DNA of 64,000 nucleotides from Podospora comata. Taxonomy: Eukaryota; Ascomycota; Sordariomycetes; Sordariales; Podosporaceae. The stretch lies in the NCBI GenBank assembly GCA_017354895.1, contig CP071495.1, positions 789,001-853,000 of the forward strand, read 5' to 3'. A model generated the notes under the pieces. It saw only the letters and a list, made by a program, of their open reading frames with translations. It was not told the DNA's origin and ran no database searches. This document shows positions 11,866 through 22,903 of the stretch, one piece after another. How positions within the stretch are numbered: position 1 is the first letter of the stretch; each line of letters begins with the position of its first letter. Both the position numbers and the translations under genes were made by a program.

Positions 11866-12966
11866 TTTGAATATCCCAATAGGCAGTTTTCTTGACGGCG
11901 GTGGGTTGTAGTAGTTTCTGATCGCGGATTGTCGATGGTGTTGGGGGAAAAAAGTGATGATGACTTGGGAGACAATCAAACCGGTGATATGGCGAGAGAA
12001 ATAGAACTCTGAGAGCCCGGTGATGAGAGGCTTCAGGGGACTAGGAAATCCATCAGTAAGGCAGGTAGAGAAAAGTTTTAATTAGCAGGTCATAGATTGA
12101 TTTAGGCAGCGCTGTCAGCGACTATCGCACGGGAAGGAAGGAGCAACCCACAAACACGCAGGTACCCGCTGTTTGCTAGCAACCTGAAGATCCCAAGTTG
12201 ACAGAACCACCCTTGACTTTGGCGAGAAAGAGGACTTGCGTACAAACCACTGAGAGCCTATCCCTAGTTGTAGCTGTTGCGAACAAATTGCAACGAAATA
12301 GAACAACAGCATCATCATCCAGCACGAAGAGCCCAACAGGCAACATACGATGGCCAGGTTACCAACCAAGCCAGGTCAATCCAAAATACTTTGTCCTCCC
12401 CTTTCCCTGATCAAATCGATGGTACTCATATGCATCAGTGTCAACTCATAGCACACCTGTCACCAATCATCCACATGTCACTCGTCCACAACAATGCAAA
12501 TTGTAAAGCTACTCGATTGAAGTACCTTAGCTACGAACGTTCCTAACCCTAGTCATTCCCAGCCTCTCGGTGACCTGCTCACCGTACGACTGGCCCAAAT
12601 CAAAGCTGTCTGTGAGTTATGCCTCCTTGTAATTGAAGGTAACACACATGTTCAAAACAAGACACCAAAAGTGTCCAGGTCATATTTTTCGTCGACGCCC
12701 CAGAAATTCCACCCGAACGCACCAAAAGATCCCTCAAGGGCCCCCAAAAGATGGCTCAACATCCTCCTCCAAGATCGCTCCCCTTAAAGTCGAATGACCA
12801 CCCAAAGCCATCCAGCGCCCCCCCCCCCCAAAAGATCTTCCAATCCATCTAGACTGTTCTCCAGAGCACATATGTCAATGATATACCTGATCGATTAGCT
12901 ACAAAACCTCCAAAATACCAACCAAAACGCCATCGAATCATGCTGGTAGAGATATAGGAGGATAGA
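11866..12966. other. Intergenic with a C12 run
   Basis: This is the upstream region of the MYND-SET gene and downstream region of the coiled-coil gene. It contains a run of twelve C at 12818-12829. No gene was recognised; the short frames here have no domain or splice support. Confidence 0.5.
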
Positions 12967-15900
12967 TCACCCTCCATAGCAGATGTTCCTCAACCAAAAG
13001 GCAGCGACATCCTTGGGAGCTGCCTCAATCTTGAAGAGCTCCACTTCCTCCTTTTTCTCACCGTCCTCCCTGGCAATCACGAGGTCCAACATCCGCGGCG
13101 CGGCTCGGTTGGAAGTGAAGTAGGCCAGGCTACAATCCACCATCCGAATCCACCGTTTTTCAAAGTCCAGCATCAAGAAGATCTGGCTGTTAGCGTCGTC
13201 CTCCATGCCGGTGCCGCACGAGAGCAGCCCAATTTCGCGTTCCTTGTTGTCTTCATCCGCTTGGTAGAAGAATGAGAACTTGTCGCCGCACGTCTGAGCC
13301 AGTCGTTTGCGCGTCTCGAGAGGGTCCGACCGAGTGTCGTCCTCCGCCAGAATCGTGGCCAGTTTCCAGATGGTCGATGTCTCTGCCGCTTCATCTTCGG
13401 TCGTCCCGAGGATCTCCTTGATTCCCCAGTAATTTTTGGGTGCTTGGAGCATCTGTTGGAGGTGACGGCAGAGTTCGCAGATCAGAATTGCCATCAGCCC
13501 TTCAGTAGCCCTCACACGCTGTGGTTTGGCCTGGTTGCTAGCGACACACTCAAGGAATGCCATCCCTGCGAGAGGGAACTGAGAGTGATCAGCTGATACT
13601 AAACCACGGGAAAGCTCACCAATCACTTGGCATGTGCTCATGTCATCCTGGCCTTCCCGGGCTGAAAACAACAACAGACACAGGTGGGTGAATCTTCCTG
13701 TCAGGGTATCCTTCAGGTATGACTGCTGCTCAGTCTGTTCTGCACAATCCCGCCTCCAGACATCCTTGAGCGTCCAAGCATCGCTGATCGAAGTCATCTC
13801 GGCCCTGGCGTTGTTCAGGGCAGTATTGCCGTCCTGGCCACAACCCAGACAGCGAACAAACTTGACAATAGTATCAGTAGTCCACTTCTGGCTCGGAGTA
13901 ATGTTGAACAGCTCCGAGACAAGCGAAACTATCCCCTTGCGCAGATCCTGGTCCTGTTCCGTCGTCTCCATGAGTTCACATCCGGGATCCAGGCGTTCTC
14001 GCTTAATGAAAACTGGGGGCTCCTGTTGTGCTGAAAGGTCCAGGCCAGTGCCGTTGTCCCCACGAAGGCCATCACCAGAGCTCGCAGCCCGAGGCATTTG
14101 AATCTGGAAGCTCGCGGTGGAAACTGCCGACACTGGCGTGTCCGGCAATGAGCTGGTCGCTCTCAAAGTGCTGATCTCGGCCTCTTTGTGAGCAATAATC
14201 TGGCGAAGTCTCGTCGACTTGTCCGCCTCTTCGCAGAGCTGGGCTTCTGTCTCGGATATCTTTCCTTCCAATGCTCGTATCTGGACGTCTCTTGCCTGGA
14301 CGTCTCCCTGAAGCTGATTTCTCTCCTCTTCCAACCTCTCGACGATGCTTGTTTTTTCTTGGACCATGCTTTGCAGGGTAACGTTGACGGCATAAAGCTG
14401 CTTATACTTGCCATCCTTTTCTTCCACCAGGTGCTCCAACTTGAAATTGGCGTCCCGAAGCTGCTTGAGAGCAGTCTCCTTATCCTTGTCCTTGACAAGC
14501 AGTTTGTCGACCCGACTCTTGAGGATCGCATTGACGGTGTCACTACCCGGCTTGTCATCATGTCCTTGGGCCTGTTGTTGAAGCCTCGCTTTGTTCGTTT
14601 GGAGGTCTTTCTCGATCTGGACAATCTTCTCCCCAAATAGCTTCTGCAATTCGATGTACTCAGCTGTCAGTTGCTTGATTCTCTCGTCTTTCTCGCGAAC
14701 CATGGCTTGGTAGCGAAGGAGCTCTTGGCTCTCGTGATCTGCACTAAGCCGAATGCCACCCTGAGCCTGGCCTTCTTGAGGCTGGCTGATACCTGCCGGT
14801 TTTGGCGTAGAGATGGTGTCTCCTCCTGAACTGGGTACAGAGACTTGTCGAACGACTGGTGTCGTCAAGGAATCAACAGCTGAGCCGGTCGACATGATTT
14901 TGCCGAGCAATTGATCGATATGCTGTTGGGCAGATTTTGGCAACTGCTCCGTTGATCGCTTCGGTTCATCTGCAGGTGGCATCTTGGGCTCCATTCCGCC
15001 CATCAACTGGTCGATATCAGGAGCTGCGAGTTCGCGATCAGCCGGAGACCGCTGGTTGTTGCCGTTGTGAGCCTTCTGAATCTCCACTATCTGGCGTTCC
15101 AGATCTTGTTTCTCGGCTTTGATCTTGTCGATGCTGCGCTGGTGTTCAACTCGAATGGTGGTGAACTTCTTCTTTTGCTCTGCTGCATCACGCTCCAGGT
15201 TCTGAAACATGACAAGTTGGTTGTCGTAACTGGCCTTCAAGGCATCGTAATCATTCGAAAGCTTCTCGTTCTCTTCCCGCACCCGGAAGAGTTCCGCACG
15301 AGGGTCCTTTTTAGCAGCCATTCGGGCAAGCTTAGCCTCGAGATGGCGAATAGTATCACCCCGCCTGTTCTTGTGAGCGACAACACTGTCATGTTCCTTT
15401 TCAAGCCTCCCAAGCTCTTGCTGAAGATGTCCCATGTCCGCCTTGTACCGTTCCTTCTCTGCACTCCAGTTGTGAGAGTCCTGTCGCCACCTCTCAAGTT
15501 CCATTCTACAGCCTTTGATTTGAGCGACCTGTTGCTTGCAGGTCTCTTCCAGCTTCCCAAACTGCGTTTTGTAGTCCTCGATCTCCCCGGTACTGTCCTT
15601 GGCAGGGCTTCTTGACGTTCGGTCATCATTCTTCTTGGCCCAGTGTTTGGGACCCCTTGGCGCCCTCGGCGGGTAGTCTTCCTGTGTCACGACCGGAATC
15701 CTTCCTAGTTCCGGCTTGCAGACCTGAGCTTGACCACCTTCGGATCCCACACCAGGACTCTTCTTGTCCGTTTCTCCCTCGCCGATCTGCTTCTTGTAGC
15801 CCTCAACCTCGGCAGCCAGTCTACTCTTATCCTCCTCCAACTTGACGATTTCCTTCTTGTAGGAGGCCTCGATGTCGGCGGCTTGCTTGGCGCAGTCCTC

Positions 15901-16791
15901 CTCAAGCTTGTCCGCTTTCTTCTTGTAGATCTCCGTTTCCGTGATCTGTCTGCTGAGGCGCTGGTCCAGCTTACTGATCTTCTTTTTCTGACCATCCACC
16001 TCGGCCGCCTGCTGGCTGTTGTCACTTTCCAACTTGGCAATCTGCTTCCTGTAGATCTCCGCCTCGTTCTCCAGCTTGGTGACCTGTCTCCTGAACTTGT
16101 CCGTCTCCTTCTTGAACCCTTCCATCTCCTCCGATTGCGCCTTGTAGTCCCTCTCAAACTTGTTCAGCTGCCTCTTAAAGTCCATCGTCTGGCCGTGGAG
16201 CTCCCGCCTCCTGGCATTGATAAAGTCGCAAAAGCTCTCCACACGCCCTAGCTCGCTCAAGGTGGCCGTCACAAGAGGATGCCACGTCGCCGTCACAGGT
16301 CGCAGGTTGGGCAGCTCGAGGAACTCCCAAAGCTTGCGGAACTCGTGCCTGACACGATCCATGACCCAAGGCGTGGCCTCTGGAAAGTAGTCCGGGAACG
16401 GCATATCGCCCCGGAAATCGACATCGGCCACGTCCCTTCCACCACCAGCGGCCCTCTCCTCCACTCCAGCCGATGACTGACGACGCACTTGGTAATCTCC
16501 CAGCTGGGCTGGAGGGCCTCTATCATCCTCCTCCTCCGTGGCGGACGAATAGTGGCGATTGCCAGCCGAGCCCTTGATGGCGATCCCATTGCCGGAGGGA
16601 GGCTCGGGCTTGTGCCGCTTCGGCGACGGAGAGCGCGCTGGCCTGTACGACTGAGATTCGGGCCTCACCCAGGGTTCCGAGCTGTCAGTAGTAGTGTGGG
16701 CTTCGGCACGCCGCTTCTTGTTTGGGGGTCGGGCCTTCGGTCCAGTAGGCGGAGGCCTGTCGCCCCATTCGTGAGCTCCTTGTCTACTCAT
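12967..16791 (-). CDS. Large coiled-coil protein of unknown function
   Basis: A single uninterrupted frame of 1274 residues starting at the ATG that begins MSRQGAHEWGD; an upstream in-frame TTG extension is not a normal start. The first 130 residues are Pro/Arg/Lys-rich and disordered. A short conserved-looking segment around PFPDYFPEATPWVMDRV is followed by heptad-rich coiled coil (LEnxxxxYrKQiaKLES-like units) from about residue 195 to 560 and again at about 685-900. The last 270 residues form a globular domain with several Cys and Trp, ending AAFWLRNICYGG. The overall plan resembles large fungal scaffold proteins whose helical rods hold partners at a fixed distance, but no named family was recognised. 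Length and clean frame make it a real gene. Confidence 0.82.
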   Translation of the reverse strand: MSRQGAHEWGDRPPPTGPKARPPNKKRRAEAHTTTDSSEPWVRPESQSYRPARSPSPKRHKPEPPSGNGIAIKGSAGNRHYSSATEEEDDRGPPAQLGDYQVRRQSSAGVEERAAGGGRDVADVDFRGDMPFPDYFPEATPWVMDRVRHEFRKLWEFLELPNLRPVTATWHPLVTATLSELGRVESFCDFINARRRELHGQTMDFKRQLNKFERDYKAQSEEMEGFKKETDKFRRQVTKLENEAEIYRKQIAKLESDNSQQAAEVDGQKKKISKLDQRLSRQITETEIYKKKADKLEEDCAKQAADIEASYKKEIVKLEEDKSRLAAEVEGYKKQIGEGETDKKSPGVGSEGGQAQVCKPELGRIPVVTQEDYPPRAPRGPKHWAKKNDDRTSRSPAKDSTGEIEDYKTQFGKLEETCKQQVAQIKGCRMELERWRQDSHNWSAEKERYKADMGHLQQELGRLEKEHDSVVAHKNRRGDTIRHLEAKLARMAAKKDPRAELFRVREENEKLSNDYDALKASYDNQLVMFQNLERDAAEQKKKFTTIRVEHQRSIDKIKAEKQDLERQIVEIQKAHNGNNQRSPADRELAAPDIDQLMGGMEPKMPPADEPKRSTEQLPKSAQQHIDQLLGKIMSTGSAVDSLTTPVVRQVSVPSSGGDTISTPKPAGISQPQEGQAQGGIRLSADHESQELLRYQAMVREKDERIKQLTAEYIELQKLFGEKIVQIEKDLQTNKARLQQQAQGHDDKPGSDTVNAILKSRVDKLLVKDKDKETALKQLRDANFKLEHLVEEKDGKYKQLYAVNVTLQSMVQEKTSIVERLEEERNQLQGDVQARDVQIRALEGKISETEAQLCEEADKSTRLRQIIAHKEAEISTLRATSSLPDTPVSAVSTASFQIQMPRAASSGDGLRGDNGTGLDLSAQQEPPVFIKRERLDPGCELMETTEQDQDLRKGIVSLVSELFNITPSQKWTTDTIVKFVRCLGCGQDGNTALNNARAEMTSISDAWTLKDVWRRDCAEQTEQQSYLKDTLTGRFTHLCLLLFSAREGQDDMSTCQVIGELSRGLVSADHSQFPLAGMAFLECVASNQAKPQRVRATEGLMAILICELCRHLQQMLQAPKNYWGIKEILGTTEDEAAETSTIWKLATILAEDDTRSDPLETRKRLAQTCGDKFSFFYQADEDNKEREIGLLSCGTGMEDDANSQIFLMLDFEKRWIRMVDCSLAYFTSNRAAPRMLDLVIAREDGEKKEEVELFKIEAAPKDVAAFWLRNICYGG

Positions 16792-17807
16792 CGCGTGGAG
16801 TAGGGCGTATCTTATCTCCAGGCGTGTGTCCAAGGGGAAAAAGACGAGGTAAGGTCAAGATAAAGTTGTGTGTCGGACAGACACCATGTGGGCCTAAATA
16901 AAGTTTGGAAGGGACCCCCCAAGAAGGTGGAGATGATGTCTCCAATTATTGTTAGCAAGGGACTTGGGCCTCCACACCACCAAGACTTAAAGCCTCTAAT
17001 ATACGATGTACCTGAAGTGGTCTGCTTGATGAATGCAGAGGGGGGTTTTCCTGGTGAAGTCAGCAGTTAGCTGGCCTGTTCAGACTGGGTACATCAGTTC
17101 GGGTATCTTGGAAGTTATCGCAGACGCTCAGGATGCAATTTGGGGATTGTACTCACCTGCGGGTGGTAGCGCACTAACAATACTCCCAAACCTCCAACTC
17201 GGAAAGCGGAGATGGGAATCTGGCGCCGCTGATAGGGTGCTCCCTGCAGGAAAAGCCCGACAACGTGTCGTTCTTGCGAGATGTTCACGTTCGATAGCAG
17301 GAATCTGTGTTTGGTTGAGAAAGTCAACTAACTCGCTCTGACTAGGCAAAGCAAGGCAAACAGACTCAATTGTTGCTCTTCCCCGGCTAGTGAAAAGGGT
17401 CTGTGGTCTGGACTCCACCACACACGCCCACAAATGCTGCAGAAGAAAGCACAGAATCTGAGATGTCACCAAACGACACGGCTAAAAACACACCCTTTCT
17501 TGGCACTCTGGGTTGATCTGGGTTGATCTGGGTTGATCTGGATTTCTTCGCATAGCTACCTGCACGAATCCACCAAACCAAACGAAACAAGCCCAGTCCT
17601 AAATCCTCTCTTTCTCGGAGCTACCATCTCCCTCAAGATGCAAACGACCGCCCAGAAAAAACCAAACCTCGCATGGGGTGGGTATCTTGAACGTATCCCA
17701 TTACTCCAGCTGTTGCCCGCGATGATGTGTAGTCGACAAAAGAAAACCCTTTCCGAAAGACCCTTTTGTTTCTTTTTTTGCAACCAACTCCCCCCATGTT
17801 GTCATCG
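16792..17807. other. Intergenic with decamer repeat
   Basis: Upstream region of the coiled-coil gene and 3' flank of the first secreted-protein gene. It holds a three-copy decamer repeat (listed separately). A minus frame at 17128-17472 is the only moderately long open stretch; it lacks a recognisable domain and was not called. Confidence 0.45.
17511..17540. repeat. Three perfect tandem copies of a decamer
   Basis: The unit GGTTGATCTG is present three times head to tail, with a partial TCTG in front. It lies between genes, near neither start codon. Confidence 0.9.
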
Positions 17808-18743
17808 TCATGTTCGGCAAGCATAAGCCGTCACCGCCCCGACGGGCAGTGTCGCCGTGGTTGTAAACACTCCTGGTGGACCGTACCCTGCCAGCGCCGT
17901 TGAAACCACCAAGCTGGTACACCCACTGCAGTTCACCGATAACGTTGTGGTGGTATACCTGGAGTACTTGGTCGAGGTCTTCCCTGCTGACTGCGGAGGC
18001 TGAAGAACCAAGGTCGTCTGGCAAACGTCAGGCTGTAAGTGTCCACCCTCCCCATGTCCATCACTCGGGCTTCGAAGCTCTACCACCGGCTTGGGGAAGG
18101 GCGTGATCTGAGAAGCAGCCGGGATAGGGACCTGGTCCTGACTACCGCCAATGTTGTGGATGTTTGGAGTCTGAACAGCGGGGATATCATCGACGGCCGT
18201 TCGCTTCGCAAAAAGGGCGGTTGGCTTGCAGATGGTGCTCCAGTACGTGCTGGCCGTGTTGACCCTCTCGGTCTTGTTGATCACCATGTTTGGGCACGAG
18301 GAATAGTCCTTCCAGATGATGATATTCTCGCAACCATTGCAATTCACTTCCTTATAGAGAGTCGTGGTGGTTGGATAGATCGTCTGCGTCCCAGACCAGG
18401 AGCAAGGATAGACCCAGGACTCATACGAGGTGGTTGTGCATCCCTTCTGCGGGTTGGCTTTGATGGGCGGTTCGATATCGATGGCTCGTCTTGTTGGTAC
18501 TGGCGCCGGTGTCGACTCCAAGGGTATGGGCGTCAGTACGGGCCTGGTCGGTCTGACGGGTGGTGTTGTCCAGGTGGGCAGAGAAGCCAGGACCAGCTCG
18601 TTGTCGCCAGCAAGAGCACCTGCTTCGCGGGCTTCGACTTGTCCGTATCTCGGTGAGTCTGGGGAGGAAATAGGAGAACCAAGAACAAATGCGAAAAGGA
18701 CAAACGACAAAATACCAAGAAGAAGTCTGGGAAAGGCGGCCAT
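17808..18743 (-). CDS. Secreted Cys-module protein A
   Basis: Intact 311-residue frame. The N terminus is a clear signal peptide (MAAFPRLLLGILSFVLFAFVLG, cleavage near residue 23). The mature part is Pro/Thr-rich and carries two related Cys modules. The first runs from the CTTTSYESWVYPCSW segment to NCNGCENIIIW and SSCPNM. The second runs from VCQTTLVLQPP to NCSGCTSLVV and then a PGVFTTTATLPVGAVTAYAC end. The NCxGC motif followed by a hydrophobic strand, PG and a Thr-rich strand closing on a Cys is a repeat unit. A similar unit ends secreted protein B at 21512-22903. There is no GPI signal at the C terminus. A cell-wall or extracellular role is inferred from secretion and Thr content only. 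Confidence 0.78.
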   Translation of the reverse strand: MAAFPRLLLGILSFVLFAFVLGSPISSPDSPRYGQVEAREAGALAGDNELVLASLPTWTTPPVRPTRPVLTPIPLESTPAPVPTRRAIDIEPPIKANPQKGCTTTSYESWVYPCSWSGTQTIYPTTTTLYKEVNCNGCENIIIWKDYSSCPNMVINKTERVNTASTYWSTICKPTALFAKRTAVDDIPAVQTPNIHNIGGSQDQVPIPAASQITPFPKPVVELRSPSDGHGEGGHLQPDVCQTTLVLQPPQSAGKTSTKYSRYTTTTLSVNCSGCTSLVVSTALAGYGPPGVFTTTATLPVGAVTAYACRT

Positions 18744-21511
18744 GGTTCCGTCACAGCAGCTGTGATGTTGACTTGTCCCCGAAGCCGAATATGCAAATGA
18801 GCCGCTTCCGGTTCAGGCCACGGGAATCGAGAAGTCAACAAGGTTGCCCAGAGCTTTATATGACTCTGATGCACCGGTCCAAACGTGGCACGGACATGTG
18901 CTCCCGGGTCAGCAGACTGTTAAGTTAGTGTAGTCCAGGAACAAGATGGCAGGGCAGGGAGACGGCGGATGTCAGCGTGGAAGTCTGGACCGTTTGCAAA
19001 AACCGGTCCCCGGGAGTGTTGCAATCGCCTATGCAGTGCATCTCAGTTTGACCGCAATATTGCGCCGCGACGTGACGTCGTTCCTTCTTCCCATCGGCTT
19101 GTGGGACTTGGGTTTTTCTGGTGAAGAACCCCGGGCAGTGGAATCACGGGCGCGGAGGAATGGGAAAGAGCCCACCTCACCCACGGTCACGGTCAAGCTG
19201 GAAGCTCCCAGCTGAGAAGGGATGAGAAAAGTACTATCCGCGTCTGGCCGAGGGTGGGCTCCAAAGAAAAGTGGCCTGAAGAAGGCAATATGTGTAGACG
19301 AGCAAGAACGACACGCCGTCAATTTTTGGAAACAAAAGCAGGGGGGTTGTATTCGGAGCCGAGACCACGAGTCCGCTATATTGCCCGCCATGCTATCTTT
19401 TTTTCTTTTTCTTTTTCGCTTGGTGTATCCTCGCCGTGAAGATGGTGGGCAGGCCTAGCATCCATTGGGATTCGGTACCTCAGAGAGAGGGTTGCGCTGG
19501 CCCGTTGTTCCCGGATAGCGGAGAGCACCTCTCCTTGGCTTCCCCCAGCGGGTGCCCACATGAAGAGAAAAGGGCTATGGAAGCAAAGCAAGCAAGGCTG
19601 GGCAAACCAAGAGCCATACTAACACTGAATTGGTGTTCTGTCCGGTCATTGGGCGGGTAAATGAGAAAATGTACGAATTCCGTCCGGGTGCCCCATTCTA
19701 CCCACGGTTAATAAACGAGATAGTGGCACTTAGCTGCTTGCCCACGCTTATAATCATGGCTCATATTGCCACCAGCACCCAGAGAACGGGAATAGAATTG
19801 ACTGTTCTTTTCTGAGCTCGACGTCGCACTGGGACAATTGGCTGAGAGCAGCAAATATGAGAGATATGAGAGGCCAGATATTTGGCATCGAAAATAGAGC
19901 CTGTCAGGGTCTCGGGGTTTGGAAGCGGAGAAGGGCGGAGCGCGAACTGCTCCATGGATACTCTCTGTCAGGTAAGAGCAGCCGAGCACCATCCGCTGAC
20001 CAGACATGGCTCAGGACTGGGGTACCGACCATATTGACGCCATCGCCGTTCTTCGGTGTCCAAAAAGATGCGAGTCTTGTTCGGACGAGAAGTGACGAAG
20101 GAGGGTAGAAAAGGAGCGGAAAACCTCCCGAGAAGGACGAGGTTGCACAGTCTGCCAAGACGGGAGTCGATTGCGGGGACAGCACCCCAGCAAGAAGCCA
20201 AAAATAGACAGGCAAGGATTCTGCTTCTTCTTCTGGGGTGTCCACTACTAGCAAATACTCAACTTGAACATTCCGCCATTCTCAGAGAGAGCCGAGCAGA
20301 CGGAGTATGTAGGGAAAATCCAGACCTTTAGTCAGACCGGAGATACACTTTGAATAGGTCCCCAGGTAGGCACTTCCATTACCACCACTTGAGCCAGGAG
20401 GTGACCTATCAACCACCGAACATTCTCCATATCCAGCAAACCCCCAAATCCGGTCGCCGGTCAAAACTATCCACAACCTTCCCTGGTTCAACCGCCATCC
20501 GATTTCTCCTTCTGACCAGACCTACATAAAACTGAAGTCCTGCCGTCACCTTCCTCTCTAGTCAACGGGCCTTGACCAAACATTGCTCCCACCACCCCAC
20601 TGGATCTACAGTTCCATGGCAGTGAGTGACGTTTTCCCAGAAAATCAAGCACGCTTCAATTGCATGGCGGCCGCGGCACGCGGAATATGCCATGCCGCCT
20701 GCTTCCCCCTGTTCTTTCTGCATTGCACCGCATTGCACATCGCCGTGGCATGCATTCGACAGCCCGTCGTTCCGGTGCGGGCTGCTGGCTTACATGTAGA
20801 TCTCCACCACCACAAAGCGGGATCAAAGGACCCCGAAAATGGGAAACACCACTTACACATTGAGTGATAGTTCATGGAACATGATCACACTTTCAGTCAG
20901 ACTAAGGGATACACCTCGTCAAACCCTCACCCATGGCGTTAAACAAGGTTCACCCACATCTCAAACCATGTTTCTACAACTCACACCATGTTTCTACTCT
21001 TCTCGGGCCACTAGACAACCCCCCGCCAACAAGCCCTTACATCACACAGTAACACGTCCCCATACAACACTAGCCCAGATCCTTTCCTCCGCCTTACCAT
21101 CCATCACCACTGCAACTATCACCGTATCATCATCACCTTCACCGTCGTCTCAACCGTGACCTAACCCTGTTATCAGAAAGACTCCACTCGCACATCACAG
21201 ACATCTAAAATTTGATCAGCACAATCTTCCTGCTAGGAACTGAGGTGGACACAACAAGGTTGCGTGAGGAAGATAAGAGAGGAAAAGAGCTGGCTAGATA
21301 CAGGAAGAAGACCAAGACCATGGCACCGACCCTGCCCGGCTCAAAGCAACACTGGTTCAACCAGACTGGTAGAGCCCTAACCCTAGGCATGAGAGACCAT
21401 GACACTTCCCCAACAACATCTTAATCTCGAATTGACATTTCCACTAAAAGATCTCGTGCAAATCCATCCCATTTGGACCCCACCCCCTCTCGCCTTCAAT
21501 CTATCTACCTC
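18744..21511. other. Intergenic 2.8 kb, no gene seen
   Basis: This lies between the start of secreted protein A and the end of secreted protein B. Several short frames exist on both strands, but none has a plausible start, splice context or domain. The stretch is probably the long promoter of protein A plus the 3' flank of protein B. No transposon ends or inverted repeats were noticed. Confidence 0.45.
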
Positions 21512-22903
21512 TCAGAACCCCCACCCTTTAACCCCCGTAAAACACTCCAACCCCGTCTCAGTCCTCACCTCACCAACCGTAACGGTCGTCCTCGCCTCAA
21601 TCACAACCCCCGGCCCGCCCACAAGCACAACCTTGATGTTGGGACACTCACACGCAACAACCCTCGTAGCCCTCGCCGTCGCAGCGAACACCGTCGCTCT
21701 GTGAAAGCCTGTCATCTTGCTAAAGATCGTCTCTGTCTGCGTGCAGCCCCCCGGCGGATCCGCAGAGCGGAACCACGATATGGATGGAAACGGCCTGTAG
21801 CCGGTCCATCCTGGGCGGTTCGTTGCTGATGGGAGAACAGCGGTGGGCAGCTCGGGTTGAAATCCGGCTGTTGGTGTTGTTGGAGCGGTATCGACTTCTA
21901 GGGTAGGTGAACAAGATGAAACAAACTGAACCGATGCCGGTGGTAGTGGTGCATCGTCCTCGTCATTGTTCAGTAGCTCAGTGTCAATGGTCTTGATTCT
22001 GGTGAATCTGATCTTTGTTCGCAACAGGGTTGTCGTTCGGGTGGGCTCCTCCATCGTGGTCACCGGCGCGCCGTTGCGGGGAAAGGACAGGACAGGTCCT
22101 GTAACGGTGATGAGCGTAGATATGGGGAGGTGGTGGTGGATAGTGGTGACCGAGCAGAGCGCTTTGGTCTCACCGTTCTCGCCCTCAGCTGAGGAGGAGT
22201 AAGGGCATTCCACCATCTCTGCAGGAGGTGCTGTGAGGTGGAATCTGTAAATGGACCGAGTGACAGTAAGCTCTAGCGTAGAGGGCGATGATGTGATGGT
22301 GGAAGCAGCAACCGAGACCGAAGTTGGTACCACAGATGCGATTAACCTCGTCGCCGCCACGACTGAGAGTTCTGAATCTGCAGGCGAGGTGCTGGAATTA
22401 GCCGTTGCAGTTGATGAATCGAGGCTGCTGGTTGGCAATGCAAGTGAGGAGGTTGGGATTGGCGGTGAAGAGGTGGGTGTTGGCAGCGAGGACGTGGTCG
22501 TTGGCACCGACAAGCTTGACTTCGCTGCAATGGAGGAGCTTTGGGGTGTTGATAGGTAACTCAGTATGCTCGGGCTGGTAGATGGCACTGCGGTTGGCCA
22601 CCACAGCTCTTCAACACCGAGGTACTCGCAAATCTCAGGATACTTGTGTGCATAGGGCCCAGCACACAGCGCCCGAAGCTTCTCCAGGACCTTTGGGACA
22701 TCTTCCTCTGCCGCTGCCAGCACATCGATTGGATTGGAGTTGACCGTCACGACGGTCCTAATCGGATTCGCGGTCCATGCAGCGAGTTCCTGAACGTCGG
22801 GGCCCGTGGTTAGTGCGAAAGATGTCGATGTCGACAACAAACTGCTGGCAGCGACAGAGGTAGCCGCCACAGTCGCGGCCACCGCGAATATGGCCGTGAT
22901 CAT
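21512..22903 (-). CDS. Secreted Ser/Thr-rich protein B with Cys-flanked C-terminal module
   Basis: Intact 463-residue frame. The first 20 or so residues form a small-residue hydrophobic leader (MITAIFAVAATVAATSVAAS). A helical region follows with two Cys (ALCAGPYAHKYPEICEYLG). Next comes a low-complexity Ser/Thr/Pro stretch of about 100 residues that would be heavily O-glycosylated. A beta-rich segment comes after it, and then a C-terminal module with CECPNIKVVLV, GGPGVV and a TTVTVGEV strand ending at a Cys near the C terminus. This end resembles the module of secreted protein A, 3 kb away on the same strand. The family is not recognised. Likely cell surface or secreted. An in-frame alternative start is not apparent. 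Confidence 0.75.
   Translation of the reverse strand: MITAIFAVAATVAATSVAASSLLSTSTSFALTTGPDVQELAAWTANPIRTVVTVNSNPIDVLAAAEEDVPKVLEKLRALCAGPYAHKYPEICEYLGVEELWWPTAVPSTSPSILSYLSTPQSSSIAAKSSLSVPTTTSSLPTPTSSPPIPTSSLALPTSSLDSSTATANSSTSPADSELSVVAATRLIASVVPTSVSVAASTITSSPSTLELTVTRSIYRFHLTAPPAEMVECPYSSSAEGENGETKALCSVTTIHHHLPISTLITVTGPVLSFPRNGAPVTTMEEPTRTTTLLRTKIRFTRIKTIDTELLNNDEDDAPLPPASVQFVSSCSPTLEVDTAPTTPTAGFQPELPTAVLPSATNRPGWTGYRPFPSISWFRSADPPGGCTQTETIFSKMTGFHRATVFAATARATRVVACECPNIKVVLVGGPGVVIEARTTVTVGEVRTETGLECFTGVKGWGF

Noticed and set aside
17128-17472. 114-codon minus frame upstream of the coiled-coil gene
   Set aside because: It contains a few protein-like phrases but has no family, no good start context and no link to neighbours.
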